From NCBI GenBank assembly GCA_022822545.1, contig JAJEBE010000054.1, forward strand, positions 1 through 64,000: a stretch of 64,000 nt of DNA, read 5' to 3'. The stretch's first letter is position 1. Each line of letters opens with the position of its first letter. The notes below the pieces were generated by a model. The model was not told the DNA's origin. It saw nothing but the letters and a program-made list of their open reading frames with translations, and made no database searches. Shown piece by piece: positions 23,403-32,904 of the stretch. Both the position numbers and the translations under genes were made by a program. Origin of the DNA: Anaerolineae bacterium. Its GTDB lineage: Bacteria > Chloroflexota > Anaerolineae > Aggregatilineales > Phototrophicaceae.

Positions 23403-26192
23403 ATGGAAACACGGCCGGTTTTATATTTGATTGATGGCCATGCGCTGGCGTATCGCAGTTATTTTGCGTTGCAGCGCGGGGGATTCACGACATCCTCCGG
23501 GGAAAGCACGGCGGCGGTTTTCGGTTTCAGCCGCACCTTGCTGGATGTCTATGAGCATCATCAGCCGAAGTATCTTGCGGTGACATTTGACGAGGGTTTG
23601 AGCGCGCGCGAAGAGATTTACCCCGAATACAAGGCGACGCGGGAGAAAATGCCCGATGACTTGCGCAGCCAGTTGGACCGGATTCGCGATTTGGTGGAGG
23701 CTTTCAACATCCCCTCTATGACCATGCCCAATATGGAGGCCGATGACATCCTGGGCACGATCAGCCGGCAAGCGGTGGAGCAGGGTTTGGATGTGCATAT
23801 CGCCACCGGCGACCGCGATATTTTGCAGCTGCTGGGTCCGCACGTACGGGTGCAGTTGCCTCAGCGCGGGGGGCCGGATGTCGTGATGGATGTGGCCGCC
23901 TTTCGCGAGAAATATGATATCGAGCCGAGTCAGTTGGTGGATCTCAAGGCTTTGATGGGCGACAGTTCGGACAATATCCCTGGTGTTAAGGGTGTGGGCG
24001 AGAAGTCGGCCACCAAATTGCTGCAGGAATACGGCGACCTGGAGACGATTTACGAAAACCTGGACAACATCAGCACGCGCGTTCGCAACCGTTTGATCGC
24101 GGAAAAGGACATGGCTTTTCTGAGTCGCAAGTTGGCGACCATCATGCGCGATCTGGATATCACGCTCGATCTGGAGGCCTGCGTCGGGCAGGATTTCGAG
24201 TTGGGCTTGGTGGATGCCCTGTTCTCGGATCTTGAATTCCGCAGCTTGCGCGAACGGCTGCACAAGGTATCGGCGCGGCTGCAAGGCGAAGAATTTGAAA
24301 CGAGCATCGTTCATGCGCATGAGGCCGTTGAGACAGTAATCGTGCGCGATGAGGGGCAACTGGCTGATTTGGTCGCCTCGTTGAATAGGGCCAAAATGAT
24401 CGCTTTTGATACCGAGACCACCAGCATCGATCAGATGTCGGCGGACTTGGTCGGCATTTCGCTGGCGGTTGACGGGCAGCGCGGCTATTACGTGCCGGTC
24501 GGTCATCGGGTGGTCGGCGACGACGGACAGGTCGATATGTTCGCGCAACCGGTTGGCGATCAGTTGTCTATGGACCTTGTGATCGACGCCTTGCGCGCCC
24601 CGCTTGAAGACCCGGCTATCGCGAAGTCGGCGCATAATGCCGTATACGATCTGATGATTTTGCAGCGTTATGGCATCAATGCGGCGCCGATCGCGTTTGA
24701 CACGATGCTGGCGGAGTGGGTCAAGAATCCGATCAGCAAGTTTCTCGGTTTGAAAGCGCTGGTGGCGCAGACGCTAGATGTTCAGATGACCGAGATATCG
24801 GAGCTGCTGGGCAAGGGCAAGAAGCAGAAGACAATGGATATGGTCGAGATTGAGGCGGCGGCGCCCTACGCGGCGGCAGATGCGGCCATGACCCTGCGTC
24901 TGCTTGAACCGATGGAAAGCGAGCTGAGCGGCACGAAACTCGAGAAAGTGTATACGTCCCTGGAGCTGCCGCTGATACCGATCATCAGCAGCATGCAGTA
25001 CAAAGGCGTCACGCTTGATGTCGACTTCCTGCATGAGATGAGCGGCCGCCTGGCGTCTGATATAGCCGCATTGGAAGAATCGATCTATGACGACGGCAAT
25101 ATCGGCAAGTTCAATATCGGCAGCCCGAAGCAACTGAACAACGTGCTATTTGAGGTATTGGAATTGCCGACCGACGGACTCAAAAAGACGAAGCTCGGTT
25201 ATTCTACCGATGCCACCACGCTGGATGCGCTGCGCGATTCCCATCCGATTATCAACAAGATTGTGGAATATCGCGAGCTATCAAAGTTGAAGAGCACCTA
25301 TGTTGACGCGCTGCCCGTGCTGTTGAATGAGCGTACCGGACGTTTGCATACCAGTTACAATCAGGCTGGATCGGCGACCGGGCGTTTTAGCAGCAGCAAT
25401 CCGAACCTGCAGAATATTCCCATCAGAACTGAATTGGGGCGAGAGGTCAGGCGGGCTTTTGTGGCGCCGGCGGGTTATGTCTTGCTCGCGGTCGACTACA
25501 GTCAGATCGAACTGCGTGTCATGGCGCACATAAGCGAGGACGAGACGCTTATCAGCGCTTTTCATCAGGGACTTGATATTCACCAGGCGACGGCGGCGAC
25601 AGTGAACGGAATCGCCCCGGAGGACGTGACTTATGAGCAGCGCAATTTTGCCAAGCGCGTGAACTTCGGCTTGATGTATGGCATGGGCGCTTTTCGCCTG
25701 GCGCGGGACAGCGATCTGACCTTGGCCGAGGCGGACGACTTCATCAAGACTTATTTCGAGCGGATGCCCGGTGTGGAGCAATACATCAAGGACACAAAAG
25801 CTTACGTCTGGGAGCATGGCTACACCGAGACGCTTTATGGACGCCGGCGGATTTATCCGGCGATCAAGTCGAATGGCAATCGCCGCAGTACGGCTGCGGA
25901 AGAGCGCGCCGCCATCAATATGCCCATTCAAGGGACAGCGGCGGATATACTCAAGCAGTCGATGATTAACTTGCACGGCAGGCTGGCGGATGCGCGTTTT
26001 GACGCGGCGATGATCTTGCAGGTGCACGATGAGCTTGTGCTAGAGGTGAAGGAAGAGGAATTGCCGGCGGTGACGGAGTTGGTGGTCGAGACGATGGAAA
26101 CGGCTTTTCCGGACGCCAAGCCCTTGCGCGTGCCGCTGAAGGCAAATGCCAGCAGCGGGCGAAACTGGCGCGATATGGACGAGATTGCCTGA
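23403..26192 (+). CDS. polA: DNA polymerase I
   Basis: The 929-residue family A polymerase has all three domains. The 5'-3' exonuclease (about 1-290) contains YLIDGHALAYRSYF, MEADDILGTIS, TGDRDILQLLG and KALMGDSSDNIPGVKGVG. The 3'-5' exonuclease (about 310-500) keeps its metal ligands in FDTETTSID, AHNAVYDL and YAAADAAMTL, so proofreading is probably active. The polymerase domain has motif A VDYSQIELRVMAHIS, the O-helix RNFAKRVNFGLMYGMG and motif C QVHDELVLEV. It fills gaps in repair and removes RNA primers. The length is normal. The ATG at 23403 has GGAG close upstream. Confidence 0.97.
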   Translation: METRPVLYLIDGHALAYRSYFALQRGGFTTSSGESTAAVFGFSRTLLDVYEHHQPKYLAVTFDEGLSAREEIYPEYKATREKMPDDLRSQLDRIRDLVEAFNIPSMTMPNMEADDILGTISRQAVEQGLDVHIATGDRDILQLLGPHVRVQLPQRGGPDVVMDVAAFREKYDIEPSQLVDLKALMGDSSDNIPGVKGVGEKSATKLLQEYGDLETIYENLDNISTRVRNRLIAEKDMAFLSRKLATIMRDLDITLDLEACVGQDFELGLVDALFSDLEFRSLRERLHKVSARLQGEEFETSIVHAHEAVETVIVRDEGQLADLVASLNRAKMIAFDTETTSIDQMSADLVGISLAVDGQRGYYVPVGHRVVGDDGQVDMFAQPVGDQLSMDLVIDALRAPLEDPAIAKSAHNAVYDLMILQRYGINAAPIAFDTMLAEWVKNPISKFLGLKALVAQTLDVQMTEISELLGKGKKQKTMDMVEIEAAAPYAAADAAMTLRLLEPMESELSGTKLEKVYTSLELPLIPIISSMQYKGVTLDVDFLHEMSGRLASDIAALEESIYDDGNIGKFNIGSPKQLNNVLFEVLELPTDGLKKTKLGYSTDATTLDALRDSHPIINKIVEYRELSKLKSTYVDALPVLLNERTGRLHTSYNQAGSATGRFSSSNPNLQNIPIRTELGREVRRAFVAPAGYVLLAVDYSQIELRVMAHISEDETLISAFHQGLDIHQATAATVNGIAPEDVTYEQRNFAKRVNFGLMYGMGAFRLARDSDLTLAEADDFIKTYFERMPGVEQYIKDTKAYVWEHGYTETLYGRRRIYPAIKSNGNRRSTAAEERAAINMPIQGTAADILKQSMINLHGRLADARFDAAMILQVHDELVLEVKEEELPAVTELVVETMETAFPDAKPLRVPLKANASSGRNWRDMDEIA

Positions 26193-26278
26193 GAGTCAGC
26201 AGAGTTCGCTTTGCCGCAAGACCGACGGTATTTGCGCTGTCTCCTTATTCATTTGCGAAAGAGTGAAGTGGTCTGTAT

Positions 26279-27196
26279 ATGAGACATTTTCTGGATCTGG
26301 CAAGCTGCTCAAGCGATGAGTTGCATGAGTTGATTGAATCGGCGCTGCGCTTGAAGGCGGAGTGGCGCGCCGGCGGCAATGCGCCGATATTGCGGGGCAC
26401 GACGCTGGGCATGATTTTTCAGAAGCCATCGTTGCGGACGCGCGTTTCATTCGAGATGGCGATGAAGCATCTGGGCGGCGACGCGATCATGCTGGGACCG
26501 CAGGAGATTGGCCTGGGCGTTCGCGAGAGCGTGCCGGATGTGGCGCGCGTGCTATCGAGTTATGTGCAGGGGATTATGGCGCGGGTCTTCGCTCATCAGG
26601 ATGTCCTTGACCTGGCTGATTATTCGCGTGTGCCGGTGATCAACGGCTTGAGCGATGATTATCATCCTTGCCAGGCCTTGGCGGATATCCTCACGATCCG
26701 CGAGCGTTTTGGGCGGCTGGGCGGCTTGAAGCTGGCATTTGTGGGCGATGGGAACAATGTGGCGGCGTCGGTGGCGCTGGCTTGCGCGCATTTTGGCATC
26801 AGTTTCTGCATCGCGACGCCCGAAGGTTACGAGATGAAGGCGCCGATACGGGAGCAGGCGATTGGGATTTCCAAACGCAACGGGACGGTCGTCGAGATGG
26901 GTACGCGCCCGCAGGCGGCCGTGGCTGACGCGGATGTCATCTACACCGATACCTGGGTGAGCATGGGGCAAGAGGCTGAAGCGGCGGAGCGGGCCGGCGA
27001 ATTCGAGGCTTTCCAGGTCAATGCCGACCTGCTGCGGCGGGCGAATCCGGCTGCGATCGTGATGCATTGCCTGCCGGCGCATCGCGGCGATGAGATCACT
27101 GATGAGGTCATGGACGGGGCGCAGTCCCGCATTTTCGAGCAAGCGGAAAACCGCATGCACGCGCAGAAGGCGATCCTGGCTCGGCTATTGACTTAA
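26279..27196 (+). CDS. argF: Ornithine carbamoyltransferase
   Basis: The 305-residue enzyme makes citrulline from ornithine and carbamoyl phosphate in arginine synthesis. The carbamoyl-phosphate loop is FQKPSLRTRVSFE (STRTR motif, with Leu in place of the first Thr). HPCQALADILTI and VMHCLPAHRGDEI are the other active-site motifs. The SMG loop, TDTWVSMGQE, separates it from aspartate carbamoyltransferases. The ATG at 26279 gives the expected length. No other arginine gene is adjacent. Confidence 0.95.
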   Translation: MRHFLDLASCSSDELHELIESALRLKAEWRAGGNAPILRGTTLGMIFQKPSLRTRVSFEMAMKHLGGDAIMLGPQEIGLGVRESVPDVARVLSSYVQGIMARVFAHQDVLDLADYSRVPVINGLSDDYHPCQALADILTIRERFGRLGGLKLAFVGDGNNVAASVALACAHFGISFCIATPEGYEMKAPIREQAIGISKRNGTVVEMGTRPQAAVADADVIYTDTWVSMGQEAEAAERAGEFEAFQVNADLLRRANPAAIVMHCLPAHRGDEITDEVMDGAQSRIFEQAENRMHAQKAILARLLT

Positions 27197-27321
27197 TGCC
27201 GACGAACTCGCGCGCGGCCCCGGCGCCGATCGCCTGACGCGTGGGCTACGCTCTGACGATGCAAGCGCGGATTAGACGGCGCAAGAATGTACTTGATGTT
27301 AGAATGTCATAACTTCGGGTG

Positions 27322-27345
27322 GCTGCTTGTGTTAGTACAAGCAGC
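27322..27345 (+). promoter_or_regulatory. Stem-loop in the argF-cdaA spacer
   Basis: GCTGCTTGT, loop GTTAGT, ACAAGCAGC: a perfect 9-bp stem. There is no T-tract, so it is not a classical terminator. A TAGAAT (27300-27305) upstream could be the -10 of cdaA, which would put the hairpin in its 5' leader. A second small palindrome, GCCCATGGGC, follows. Confidence 0.45.
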
Positions 27346-27402
27346 TAAACGTTCGCCCATGGGCTCGGCGTTTATGGTCTTTCATTCGGTGGTGAAACGG
27401 GC

Positions 27403-28281
27403 GTGGAACAAATCGGTCTTATTTTGCAGAGCTTGGTACTGACGGACATTGTCGATATAGGCATTGTCACATTTCTCTTTTACAGCATCACATTTATGTT
27501 TCGCGGCACGCAGGCGGTAGCGCTGTTTCGCGGTATCGCGCTGATTGTGATTGGATTGATTTCGGTCGCGGCGATTCTGCGGCTGGAAGCATTAAGTTGG
27601 CTGATCGCAAATAGTTTGACCGCTTTGGCGATCGCCATCCCGGTGATATTCCAGCCGGAGATACGGCGTGTGCTGGAGCGGCTGGGACGCGGCTCGATTA
27701 TTGGGACGCTGCAGGCGCCGCAAGAGATTCGCGTGTCCGTAATCAATGAGATCTGCGCGGCGACAGACAAGCTCTCGGAACGGCGTCATGGCGCGCTTAT
27801 TGTCTTGCAGCGCAACAGCAGCTTGCAGGAATACATCCGCACCGGCATTCGCCTGGACAGCGAGGTGTCGGCGGACTTGCTGGCGACGTTATTCTGGCCG
27901 AGAACGGAGTTGCACGACGGCGCGGTGATCATCGATCGCAGCGGGCGGATCGCTTCGGCGTCTTCGGTGCTGCCGATCACGGCGAGCCGCAATCTGCCGA
28001 ATCCGAATTTGGGCACGCGTCATCGCGCGGCTGTGGGCATCAGCGAAGTCGGCGATGCGCTCTGCGTCATCGTGTCCGAGGAGACGGGCAAGATATCGGT
28101 GACCAACGCCGGGCGCATGATTCTTGATCTGGATTCGCAGCGGCTGCGGCTTATCTTGAACGCGTACTACGGGCCGGCCGAGGACGCTTCGCTTTCGCTG
28201 CGCGGGCGGCTGCGAGAAATGCTGGCGGATCTAAGGCTGCGGATGCAAACGCGGGCCAGCAGGCAGCGGGCGCAGTCATGA
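27403..28281 (+). CDS. cdaA: Diadenylate cyclase CdaA
   Basis: The 292-residue membrane enzyme makes c-di-AMP from two ATP. About three N-terminal transmembrane helices (10-90) precede a DAC domain with the catalytic DGA motif in ELHDGAVIIDR (about 167-177) and the RHR motif in GTRHRAAVGISE (about 203-214). c-di-AMP controls potassium and osmolyte uptake and cell-wall homeostasis. The start is GTG at 27403. Its 3' end overlaps the YbbR-domain gene by four bases (ATGA), the classical cdaA-cdaR pairing. GlmM, the usual third member, is not adjacent. Confidence 0.95.
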   Translation: MEQIGLILQSLVLTDIVDIGIVTFLFYSITFMFRGTQAVALFRGIALIVIGLISVAAILRLEALSWLIANSLTALAIAIPVIFQPEIRRVLERLGRGSIIGTLQAPQEIRVSVINEICAATDKLSERRHGALIVLQRNSSLQEYIRTGIRLDSEVSADLLATLFWPRTELHDGAVIIDRSGRIASASSVLPITASRNLPNPNLGTRHRAAVGISEVGDALCVIVSEETGKISVTNAGRMILDLDSQRLRLILNAYYGPAEDASLSLRGRLREMLADLRLRMQTRASRQRAQS

Positions 28282-29570
28282 TTCGGCGGATGATGCGCTC
28301 GGAAACGGCGGGCAATCTGCTTTGGCTGACGGTCTCGGCCTTGTTGGCAACGGCGGTATGGTATATCGCTGTGACTTCGGCGGATCCTATCAGGCAACGC
28401 CGATTCATCGGCATTCCGATCCAATACGTATCCGGCAATTCCGCCGTAATGATCAATAGCCCGGCGCGCACTGTTGATGTCACGATTCAGGGATCGCAGT
28501 CGCTAGTATCGTCTCAACTCGCGAGCAATATTCTGGTGCGGGCGGATTTATCTCGGCTTGAACCGGGGACGCACTTGGTCCCGCTTCACGCGGACATTGT
28601 GCAGCCGAATACCGGCGGCTTTCGCCGGTTGGTTTCTCAAGTTGATCCGGCTCGAATTACCGTTGAGCTTGAGCCACGGGTATCGCAAGAGAACAGGATT
28701 ATCATTGAGCTTTCAAAAGCGCCGCCGGTTGGCTTCCGCAGTGGCGAGCCGGCGCCGAGCATCGAGCAGGTCATCGTGAGTGGTGCGGCCAGCCGGGTGT
28801 CACAAGTTGTAGCGGTTCGAGGAGAACTGGACTTATCGGCGAGCCGCAACCCGATAGAAGTCGATTTGCGCCTGCGGGCGGTAGATGCCGATGGCAAGCG
28901 GGTCGATGGCGTCGAGCTGGAGCCGCAGACGGCGTCGGTCACGGTGAACATCACGCGGCGCGACGATATCCGTCAGATCGCGGTGCGCCCCAACTTGCTG
29001 TTAGAGACGCTGCCCGAAGGCTTCACCTTGAAGAATCAGAGTTATGAGCCGGAATCGCTGTTTGTGAGCGGCGCGCCGGACCAATTGGCGAAGATATCCG
29101 ACACGCTTTTGACCGCGCCGATTAGCCTGGTGGGGCGCGAAGAAGGCTTTGTGACGAGCGTGCCAATCCAGTTGCCCGACGACGAACTGTTTGTGATGGG
29201 CGGCGACAGTATCATCACCGTGTCGATTGAGATCATACCGATTGTCGTCTCGCGGCAAATCGACAGCATTGAAGTGGACCAGATAGGTTTGGCCGAGGGT
29301 TACACCGTATCGATCGTCCCGACTACGGTTTCCGCCATCATCACCGGGCCGGTGGTGCAAGTGGAATCGCTGACCGGCGACGGCATTCAGGTGATTGTGG
29401 ATTTGGATGGCTTGGCGCCGGGCGTCTACGATATGGCGCCCTCCATCTCCATCACACAGGGTGACCTGAGCGAGGATAATGTGTCACTGTCTCCCGCCGA
29501 GCTAAACGTGGAAATCACGTCGCCGGAGGCCGCTGAGGATGACGGCGGCTCGCTTGCGCCCATCGAATAG
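28278..29570 (+). CDS. cdaR: YbbR-domain regulator of CdaA (CdaR-like)
   Basis: The 430-residue protein has one N-terminal transmembrane helix (NLLWLTVSALLATAVWYIAV) and a long extracytoplasmic part of tandem YbbR domains, seen as recurring units such as IEQVIVSGAASRVSQV, LFVSGAPDQLAKI and VSAIITGPVVQVESL. CdaR proteins bind CdaA through the membrane region and modulate c-di-AMP production in response to the envelope. It is translationally coupled to cdaA. The last 20 residues are acidic and probably flexible. The name follows gene order and domain; the regulatory effect in this organism is inferred. Confidence 0.88.
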   Translation: MIRRMMRSETAGNLLWLTVSALLATAVWYIAVTSADPIRQRRFIGIPIQYVSGNSAVMINSPARTVDVTIQGSQSLVSSQLASNILVRADLSRLEPGTHLVPLHADIVQPNTGGFRRLVSQVDPARITVELEPRVSQENRIIIELSKAPPVGFRSGEPAPSIEQVIVSGAASRVSQVVAVRGELDLSASRNPIEVDLRLRAVDADGKRVDGVELEPQTASVTVNITRRDDIRQIAVRPNLLLETLPEGFTLKNQSYEPESLFVSGAPDQLAKISDTLLTAPISLVGREEGFVTSVPIQLPDDELFVMGGDSIITVSIEIIPIVVSRQIDSIEVDQIGLAEGYTVSIVPTTVSAIITGPVVQVESLTGDGIQVIVDLDGLAPGVYDMAPSISITQGDLSEDNVSLSPAELNVEITSPEAAEDDGGSLAPIE

Positions 29571-29677
29571 CGCGTATCTTCCCTGGCGACAACCTGAGCA
29601 GCCTGTTATCCCTATCGCAAGCTTGCGCCTGTGACTACAATCAACGCGTACAAGTTCTGTCGGAGTTCCGTCGCAAT

Positions 29678-31084
29678 ATGGCTGGAAATAAGATTGTCGC
29701 TTTGGTAGGGCGTCCGAATGTTGGCAAGAGCACGCTCTTCAACCGGTTAGTGGGGGAGCGGCTGGCGGTGACGCATGAGATACCGGGCACGACGCGCGAT
29801 CGCTTGCATGGCGAGTCTTTCTGGAACGGGCTCAGTTTTCAAGTGATCGATACCGGCGGCATCGAGGTTTATCAGCCGGCGGGCGCTCGCGATGAATCGC
29901 CCCTGGCTGAAGGGAGCGCCGATTTTGTCACTGAGATCATCGAACAAGCGATGATCGCCGTCGAGGACGCGGATGTCATCGTGCTGGTGGCGGACGCGCA
30001 ATTCGGCGTGACGGCGGCAGACGAAGCGATTGCCGAGATACTGCGCCGTTCGGACAAGCCAGTCCTGGTGGCGGCCAACAAAATAGACGATAAGAAACAG
30101 GAACATGAAGCCTACGACTTTTATAGTTTGGGCCTGGAAGCGGTTGTCGCCATCAGCGCGATACATGGGCTTGGCGTCGGCGATCTGCTGGATGAAGTGG
30201 TCTTAAAGTTGGGCGCGTCGCTATCTGACCTTGACGCGGAGGAAGACGATGATCATCTCAAGATCGCGATTGTGGGCCGTCCGAACGCCGGCAAGAGCAC
30301 TTTGCTTAACAAACTCCTCGGCGAGGACCGCGCCATCGTAAGCGATGTGGCCGGCACAACGCGCGACGCGATTGACACGGATATCAGATACTTTGGCGAA
30401 AGAGTTACGCTGATTGACTCGGCCGGCATCCGTCGCCGCGGGCGCATTGAAGCCGGCGTCGAGAAGTACAGCGTGATCCGCGCCATGAAGGCGATCGGGC
30501 GCGCGGATGTCGCGCTGCTTGTGATTGATGCGAACGTTGGCGTAACGGAGCAGGATGAGCATATCGCGGGTTATATCATTGATGAATACAAGAGCCTGGT
30601 CATTGTCGTGAATAAATGGGATGCGGTCGAAAAGGACGCGTTCACTATGAATGCTTTCAGCGAGAGCATCCGCGATCGCTTGCATTTTGTGCGCTATGCC
30701 CCGGTGATATTCATAAGCGCCCTGGATGGGAAGCGGGTGCATCAAGTGCTGGAGGCGGCGTACCGAGTATGGGAGGCGCGCTTCTTCAGAATGCCGACAT
30801 CGGATGTAAACCGGTTGATGCGGGAGGCGGTCGAACGGCACCCGCCACACGGAAAAGGCAGCAAACGTCTGAAGTTTCTTTACGCGTCGCAGGTGAGGAC
30901 TGATCCGCCATTAATCTTGTTTCACGTCAATGATCCGGCGCAGGTACACTTCAGCTACAAGCGTTATCTGGAGAATCAATTCCGTGACGCCTACAACTTC
31001 GAGGGCACGCCAATACGCATGAGTTTCCGCGCGCGGGACGGCCGGTCGGCGCCGCCGTCACCGGGGAAAAACTTCGACAGCTAG
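29678..31084 (+). CDS. der: Ribosome-assembly GTPase Der (EngA)
   Basis: The 468-residue protein has two consecutive GTPase domains, unique to Der. The first shows VGRPNVGKSTLFNRL, a DTGG box (VIDTGGIEV) and AANKIDD. The second shows VGRPNAGKSTLLNKLLG, DSAGIRRRG and VNKWDAVE. A C-terminal KH-like domain (from about 360) contains KRLKFLYASQVRTDPP and ends the protein. Der is needed for late 50S subunit assembly. A TACAAT at 29636 may be its -10. Length and motifs are typical. Confidence 0.96.
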   Translation: MAGNKIVALVGRPNVGKSTLFNRLVGERLAVTHEIPGTTRDRLHGESFWNGLSFQVIDTGGIEVYQPAGARDESPLAEGSADFVTEIIEQAMIAVEDADVIVLVADAQFGVTAADEAIAEILRRSDKPVLVAANKIDDKKQEHEAYDFYSLGLEAVVAISAIHGLGVGDLLDEVVLKLGASLSDLDAEEDDDHLKIAIVGRPNAGKSTLLNKLLGEDRAIVSDVAGTTRDAIDTDIRYFGERVTLIDSAGIRRRGRIEAGVEKYSVIRAMKAIGRADVALLVIDANVGVTEQDEHIAGYIIDEYKSLVIVVNKWDAVEKDAFTMNAFSESIRDRLHFVRYAPVIFISALDGKRVHQVLEAAYRVWEARFFRMPTSDVNRLMREAVERHPPHGKGSKRLKFLYASQVRTDPPLILFHVNDPAQVHFSYKRYLENQFRDAYNFEGTPIRMSFRARDGRSAPPSPGKNFDS

Positions 31085-31131
31085 CTTCTTTGGCCTCCGC
31101 GCGACGGAAATGGATCGAAGCGGGTATTCCA

Positions 31132-31160
31132 TTGCGATTGCTCGGCAGCAACCATATAAT
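31132..31160 (+). promoter_or_regulatory. Promoter of lepB
   Basis: TTGCGA (31132-31137), 17 bp, and a perfect TATAAT (31155-31160). The start site near 31167 gives a leader of about 60 bases. Confidence 0.6.
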
Positions 31161-31227
31161 TCATCTTGTTATCAGGATGTGCGGAATCATGCGCCGCAGG
31201 CGGTAATCGCGGCGATCAGGAGAGTGG

Positions 31228-31812
31228 ATGTTTCGCGGTCACACGGTAGATTTGCCCCGCCCACGCCTTAAAACGTCCGGTTGGGTTGTCGAGATCGTCA
31301 GCACGCTTGTATTTGTCATAGCGGTCACCGTTTTGTTTGACTTGGCGATACCGCGCTCGCTGGTCGACGGACATAGCATGGAGCCGACCTTTTACGGCAA
31401 TGACCGATTGGTGGTCAGCCGAGTGCATTACCTGCTGGGCGCGCCTGAACGAGGTGATATTGTCGTCTTCAACTCTCTCGTTCCCCAAGAGGCGGAGCGC
31501 GGCGTGATGCTCATCAAGCGCCTGGTCGGGTTGCCGGGGGAAACGGTAGAGTTGCGCGATCAGCAGGTGTACATCAACGGCGAGTTGCTGGACGAGCCAT
31601 ACATCAAGGAAGCGTGCCGTATATCGCGCTGTAGCGATGAGAGCTGGAACTTGGAAGAGCAACAGTATTTTGTCATGGGAGACAATCGCAACAACAGCCG
31701 GGACTCGCGGCGTTTTGACGCCGTGCCGCTGCAAAACATCGTGGGGCAAGTGATATTCCGGTACTTTCCGCTTGATTCGATCGGGATAATTCCTAAAAGG
31801 ATGGCGCATTGA
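31228..31812 (+). CDS. lepB: Signal peptidase I
   Basis: The 194-residue serine protease cleaves Sec and Tat signal peptides at the outer membrane face. One N-terminal transmembrane helix (VVEIVSTLVFVIAVTVLFDLA is the core region) is followed by the catalytic Ser in VDGHSMEPTF (about 48-57) and the catalytic Lys in LIKRLVGLPGE. Box E is MGDNRNNSRDSR. The ATG at 31228 follows AGGAGAG. The stop overlaps the ATG of the next gene (TGATG). It would process the binding proteins encoded downstream in the window. Confidence 0.95.
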   Translation: MFRGHTVDLPRPRLKTSGWVVEIVSTLVFVIAVTVLFDLAIPRSLVDGHSMEPTFYGNDRLVVSRVHYLLGAPERGDIVVFNSLVPQEAERGVMLIKRLVGLPGETVELRDQQVYINGELLDEPYIKEACRISRCSDESWNLEEQQYFVMGDNRNNSRDSRRFDAVPLQNIVGQVIFRYFPLDSIGIIPKRMAH

Positions 31813-32078
31813 TGGATGTCAAAGCCAGAGGTTATGCCTGCCCGCGCTGCACTGTCGGCCGTTGCACGCCGCAGACCACCACCTTCGTCGATGTCTATCA
31901 CGGGCAGTTGTTGAGCAAGCCCAACACGCGCGCTTACATCTGTGATGTCTGCCACTTTGTCGAATTTGAGCGGGAGATGCTGGAAGCGCTTTGGGACGAA
32001 TTATACGGCGATGTTGCCCGCGACGATGTGCAAACGGTTGCGGGCCATAAGCGCAGTCCCACCTATGGCGAGGGCTAA
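31812..32078 (+). CDS. Zinc-ribbon protein of unknown function
   Basis: An 88-residue protein coupled to lepB by a TGATG overlap. Two Cys pairs, CPRC (near residue 11) and CDVC (near residue 48), are spaced as in a zinc ribbon. Between them lies VYHGQLLSKPNTRAYICDV, and the C-terminal half is acidic and probably helical. I do not recognise a named family. Coupling to signal peptidase and the small size suggest an accessory cytoplasmic zinc-binding protein, but nothing more can be said from sequence. Confidence 0.75.
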   Translation: MDVKARGYACPRCTVGRCTPQTTTFVDVYHGQLLSKPNTRAYICDVCHFVEFEREMLEALWDELYGDVARDDVQTVAGHKRSPTYGEG

Positions 32079-32119
32079 GGCTCGAAATCGGCGAAGCCAA
32101 TCATAAAGGGAATCTCATA

Positions 32120-32866
32120 ATGTCCACAACTGCGCAAACTGAGCGCGAGGCGCGGGCGCTCATCTGCCGCATCGGGCGCATGATGTACGAAAAAGGCTTC
32201 ATTGATGGCGTCGCGGGCAATATCAGCCTTCGCCTGCCGGAGAATCGCATCCTGGTTAGCCCGAGCGGGCTCGCCACCGGATTCTTGGAACCGGATCAAC
32301 TGATCGTGATTAATCTCGACGGCGAGCGAGTTGATGAGCCGACCGAGGCAAATGCGGGATTGCGCCCGACATCGGAAAGCCCTATGCACCTGGAAACTTA
32401 TCGTCAGCGTGATGACGTAAACGGAGTGGTGCATGCGCATCCGCCGACGGCGGTGGCGCTGACCCTGGCGGGCTTTGACTTTCAGCAGTGCGTCATTCCA
32501 GAGATGGTGGTGCTGCTGGGCTTGATGCCGACCGCACCGTATTCCACGCCCTCAAGCCAGGAAAACAGCGATGCGATCTCCGCGCTGATTCGCGAGCACG
32601 ATGCCATCATGTTATCGAATCACGGGTCCTTGACGGCGGCGAAGACCCTATGGGACGCGTATCTCATGCTGGAATCGCTTGAGCACAGCGCGACGATTCT
32701 GCATCGGGCGCTTCAGATCAACGACCGCCTCAAGCCGATTCCGCCGCATCAAATTGAGAAGCTGGTGGCGTATCGGCAGCAGTTTGGCTTGCTGCGCCCG
32801 GGCGACCGCGAACGGTTCGCTCGCCATATCAAGAGCGGCGACGGCGATGACGCAAGAGAATCTTGA
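32120..32866 (+). CDS. Class II aldolase/adducin family protein (fuculose-phosphate aldolase-like)
   Basis: The 248-residue protein has the class II aldolase fold. The substrate-phosphate loop region is GVAGNISLRLPENRILVSPSG. The zinc site includes HAHPPTAVAL and a later His in LSNHGSLTAAK, and the acidic catalytic position lies in SESPMHLETY. The family cleaves fuculose-, rhamnulose- or ribulose-type phosphates or acts as an epimerase or decarboxylase; the exact substrate cannot be set. AAGGGA lies ahead of the ATG at 32120. Its stop codon lies within the -35 box of the tRNA promoter. Confidence 0.86.
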   Translation: MSTTAQTEREARALICRIGRMMYEKGFIDGVAGNISLRLPENRILVSPSGLATGFLEPDQLIVINLDGERVDEPTEANAGLRPTSESPMHLETYRQRDDVNGVVHAHPPTAVALTLAGFDFQQCVIPEMVVLLGLMPTAPYSTPSSQENSDAISALIREHDAIMLSNHGSLTAAKTLWDAYLMLESLEHSATILHRALQINDRLKPIPPHQIEKLVAYRQQFGLLRPGDRERFARHIKSGDGDDARES

Positions 32867-32891
32867 CTTTGGTCTGATGCCGCTGTAGGAT
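32863..32891 (+). promoter_or_regulatory. Promoter of tRNA-Glu
   Basis: TTGACT (32863-32868), 17 bp, TAGGAT (32886-32891). The start site would be a few bases before the tRNA 5' end. Confidence 0.55.
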
Positions 32892-32904
32892 GTACTCGCT
32901 TGCT

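Noticed and set aside
23421..24635. A 404-codon minus-strand frame opposite polA.
   Set aside because: It is antisense to the conserved 5'-3' exonuclease and proofreading domains and has no protein-family signal.
27322..27345. c-di-AMP (ydaO/yuaA) riboswitch before cdaA.
   Set aside because: The spacer is too short and shows only one simple hairpin, not the two-fold pseudo-symmetric structure of that class.
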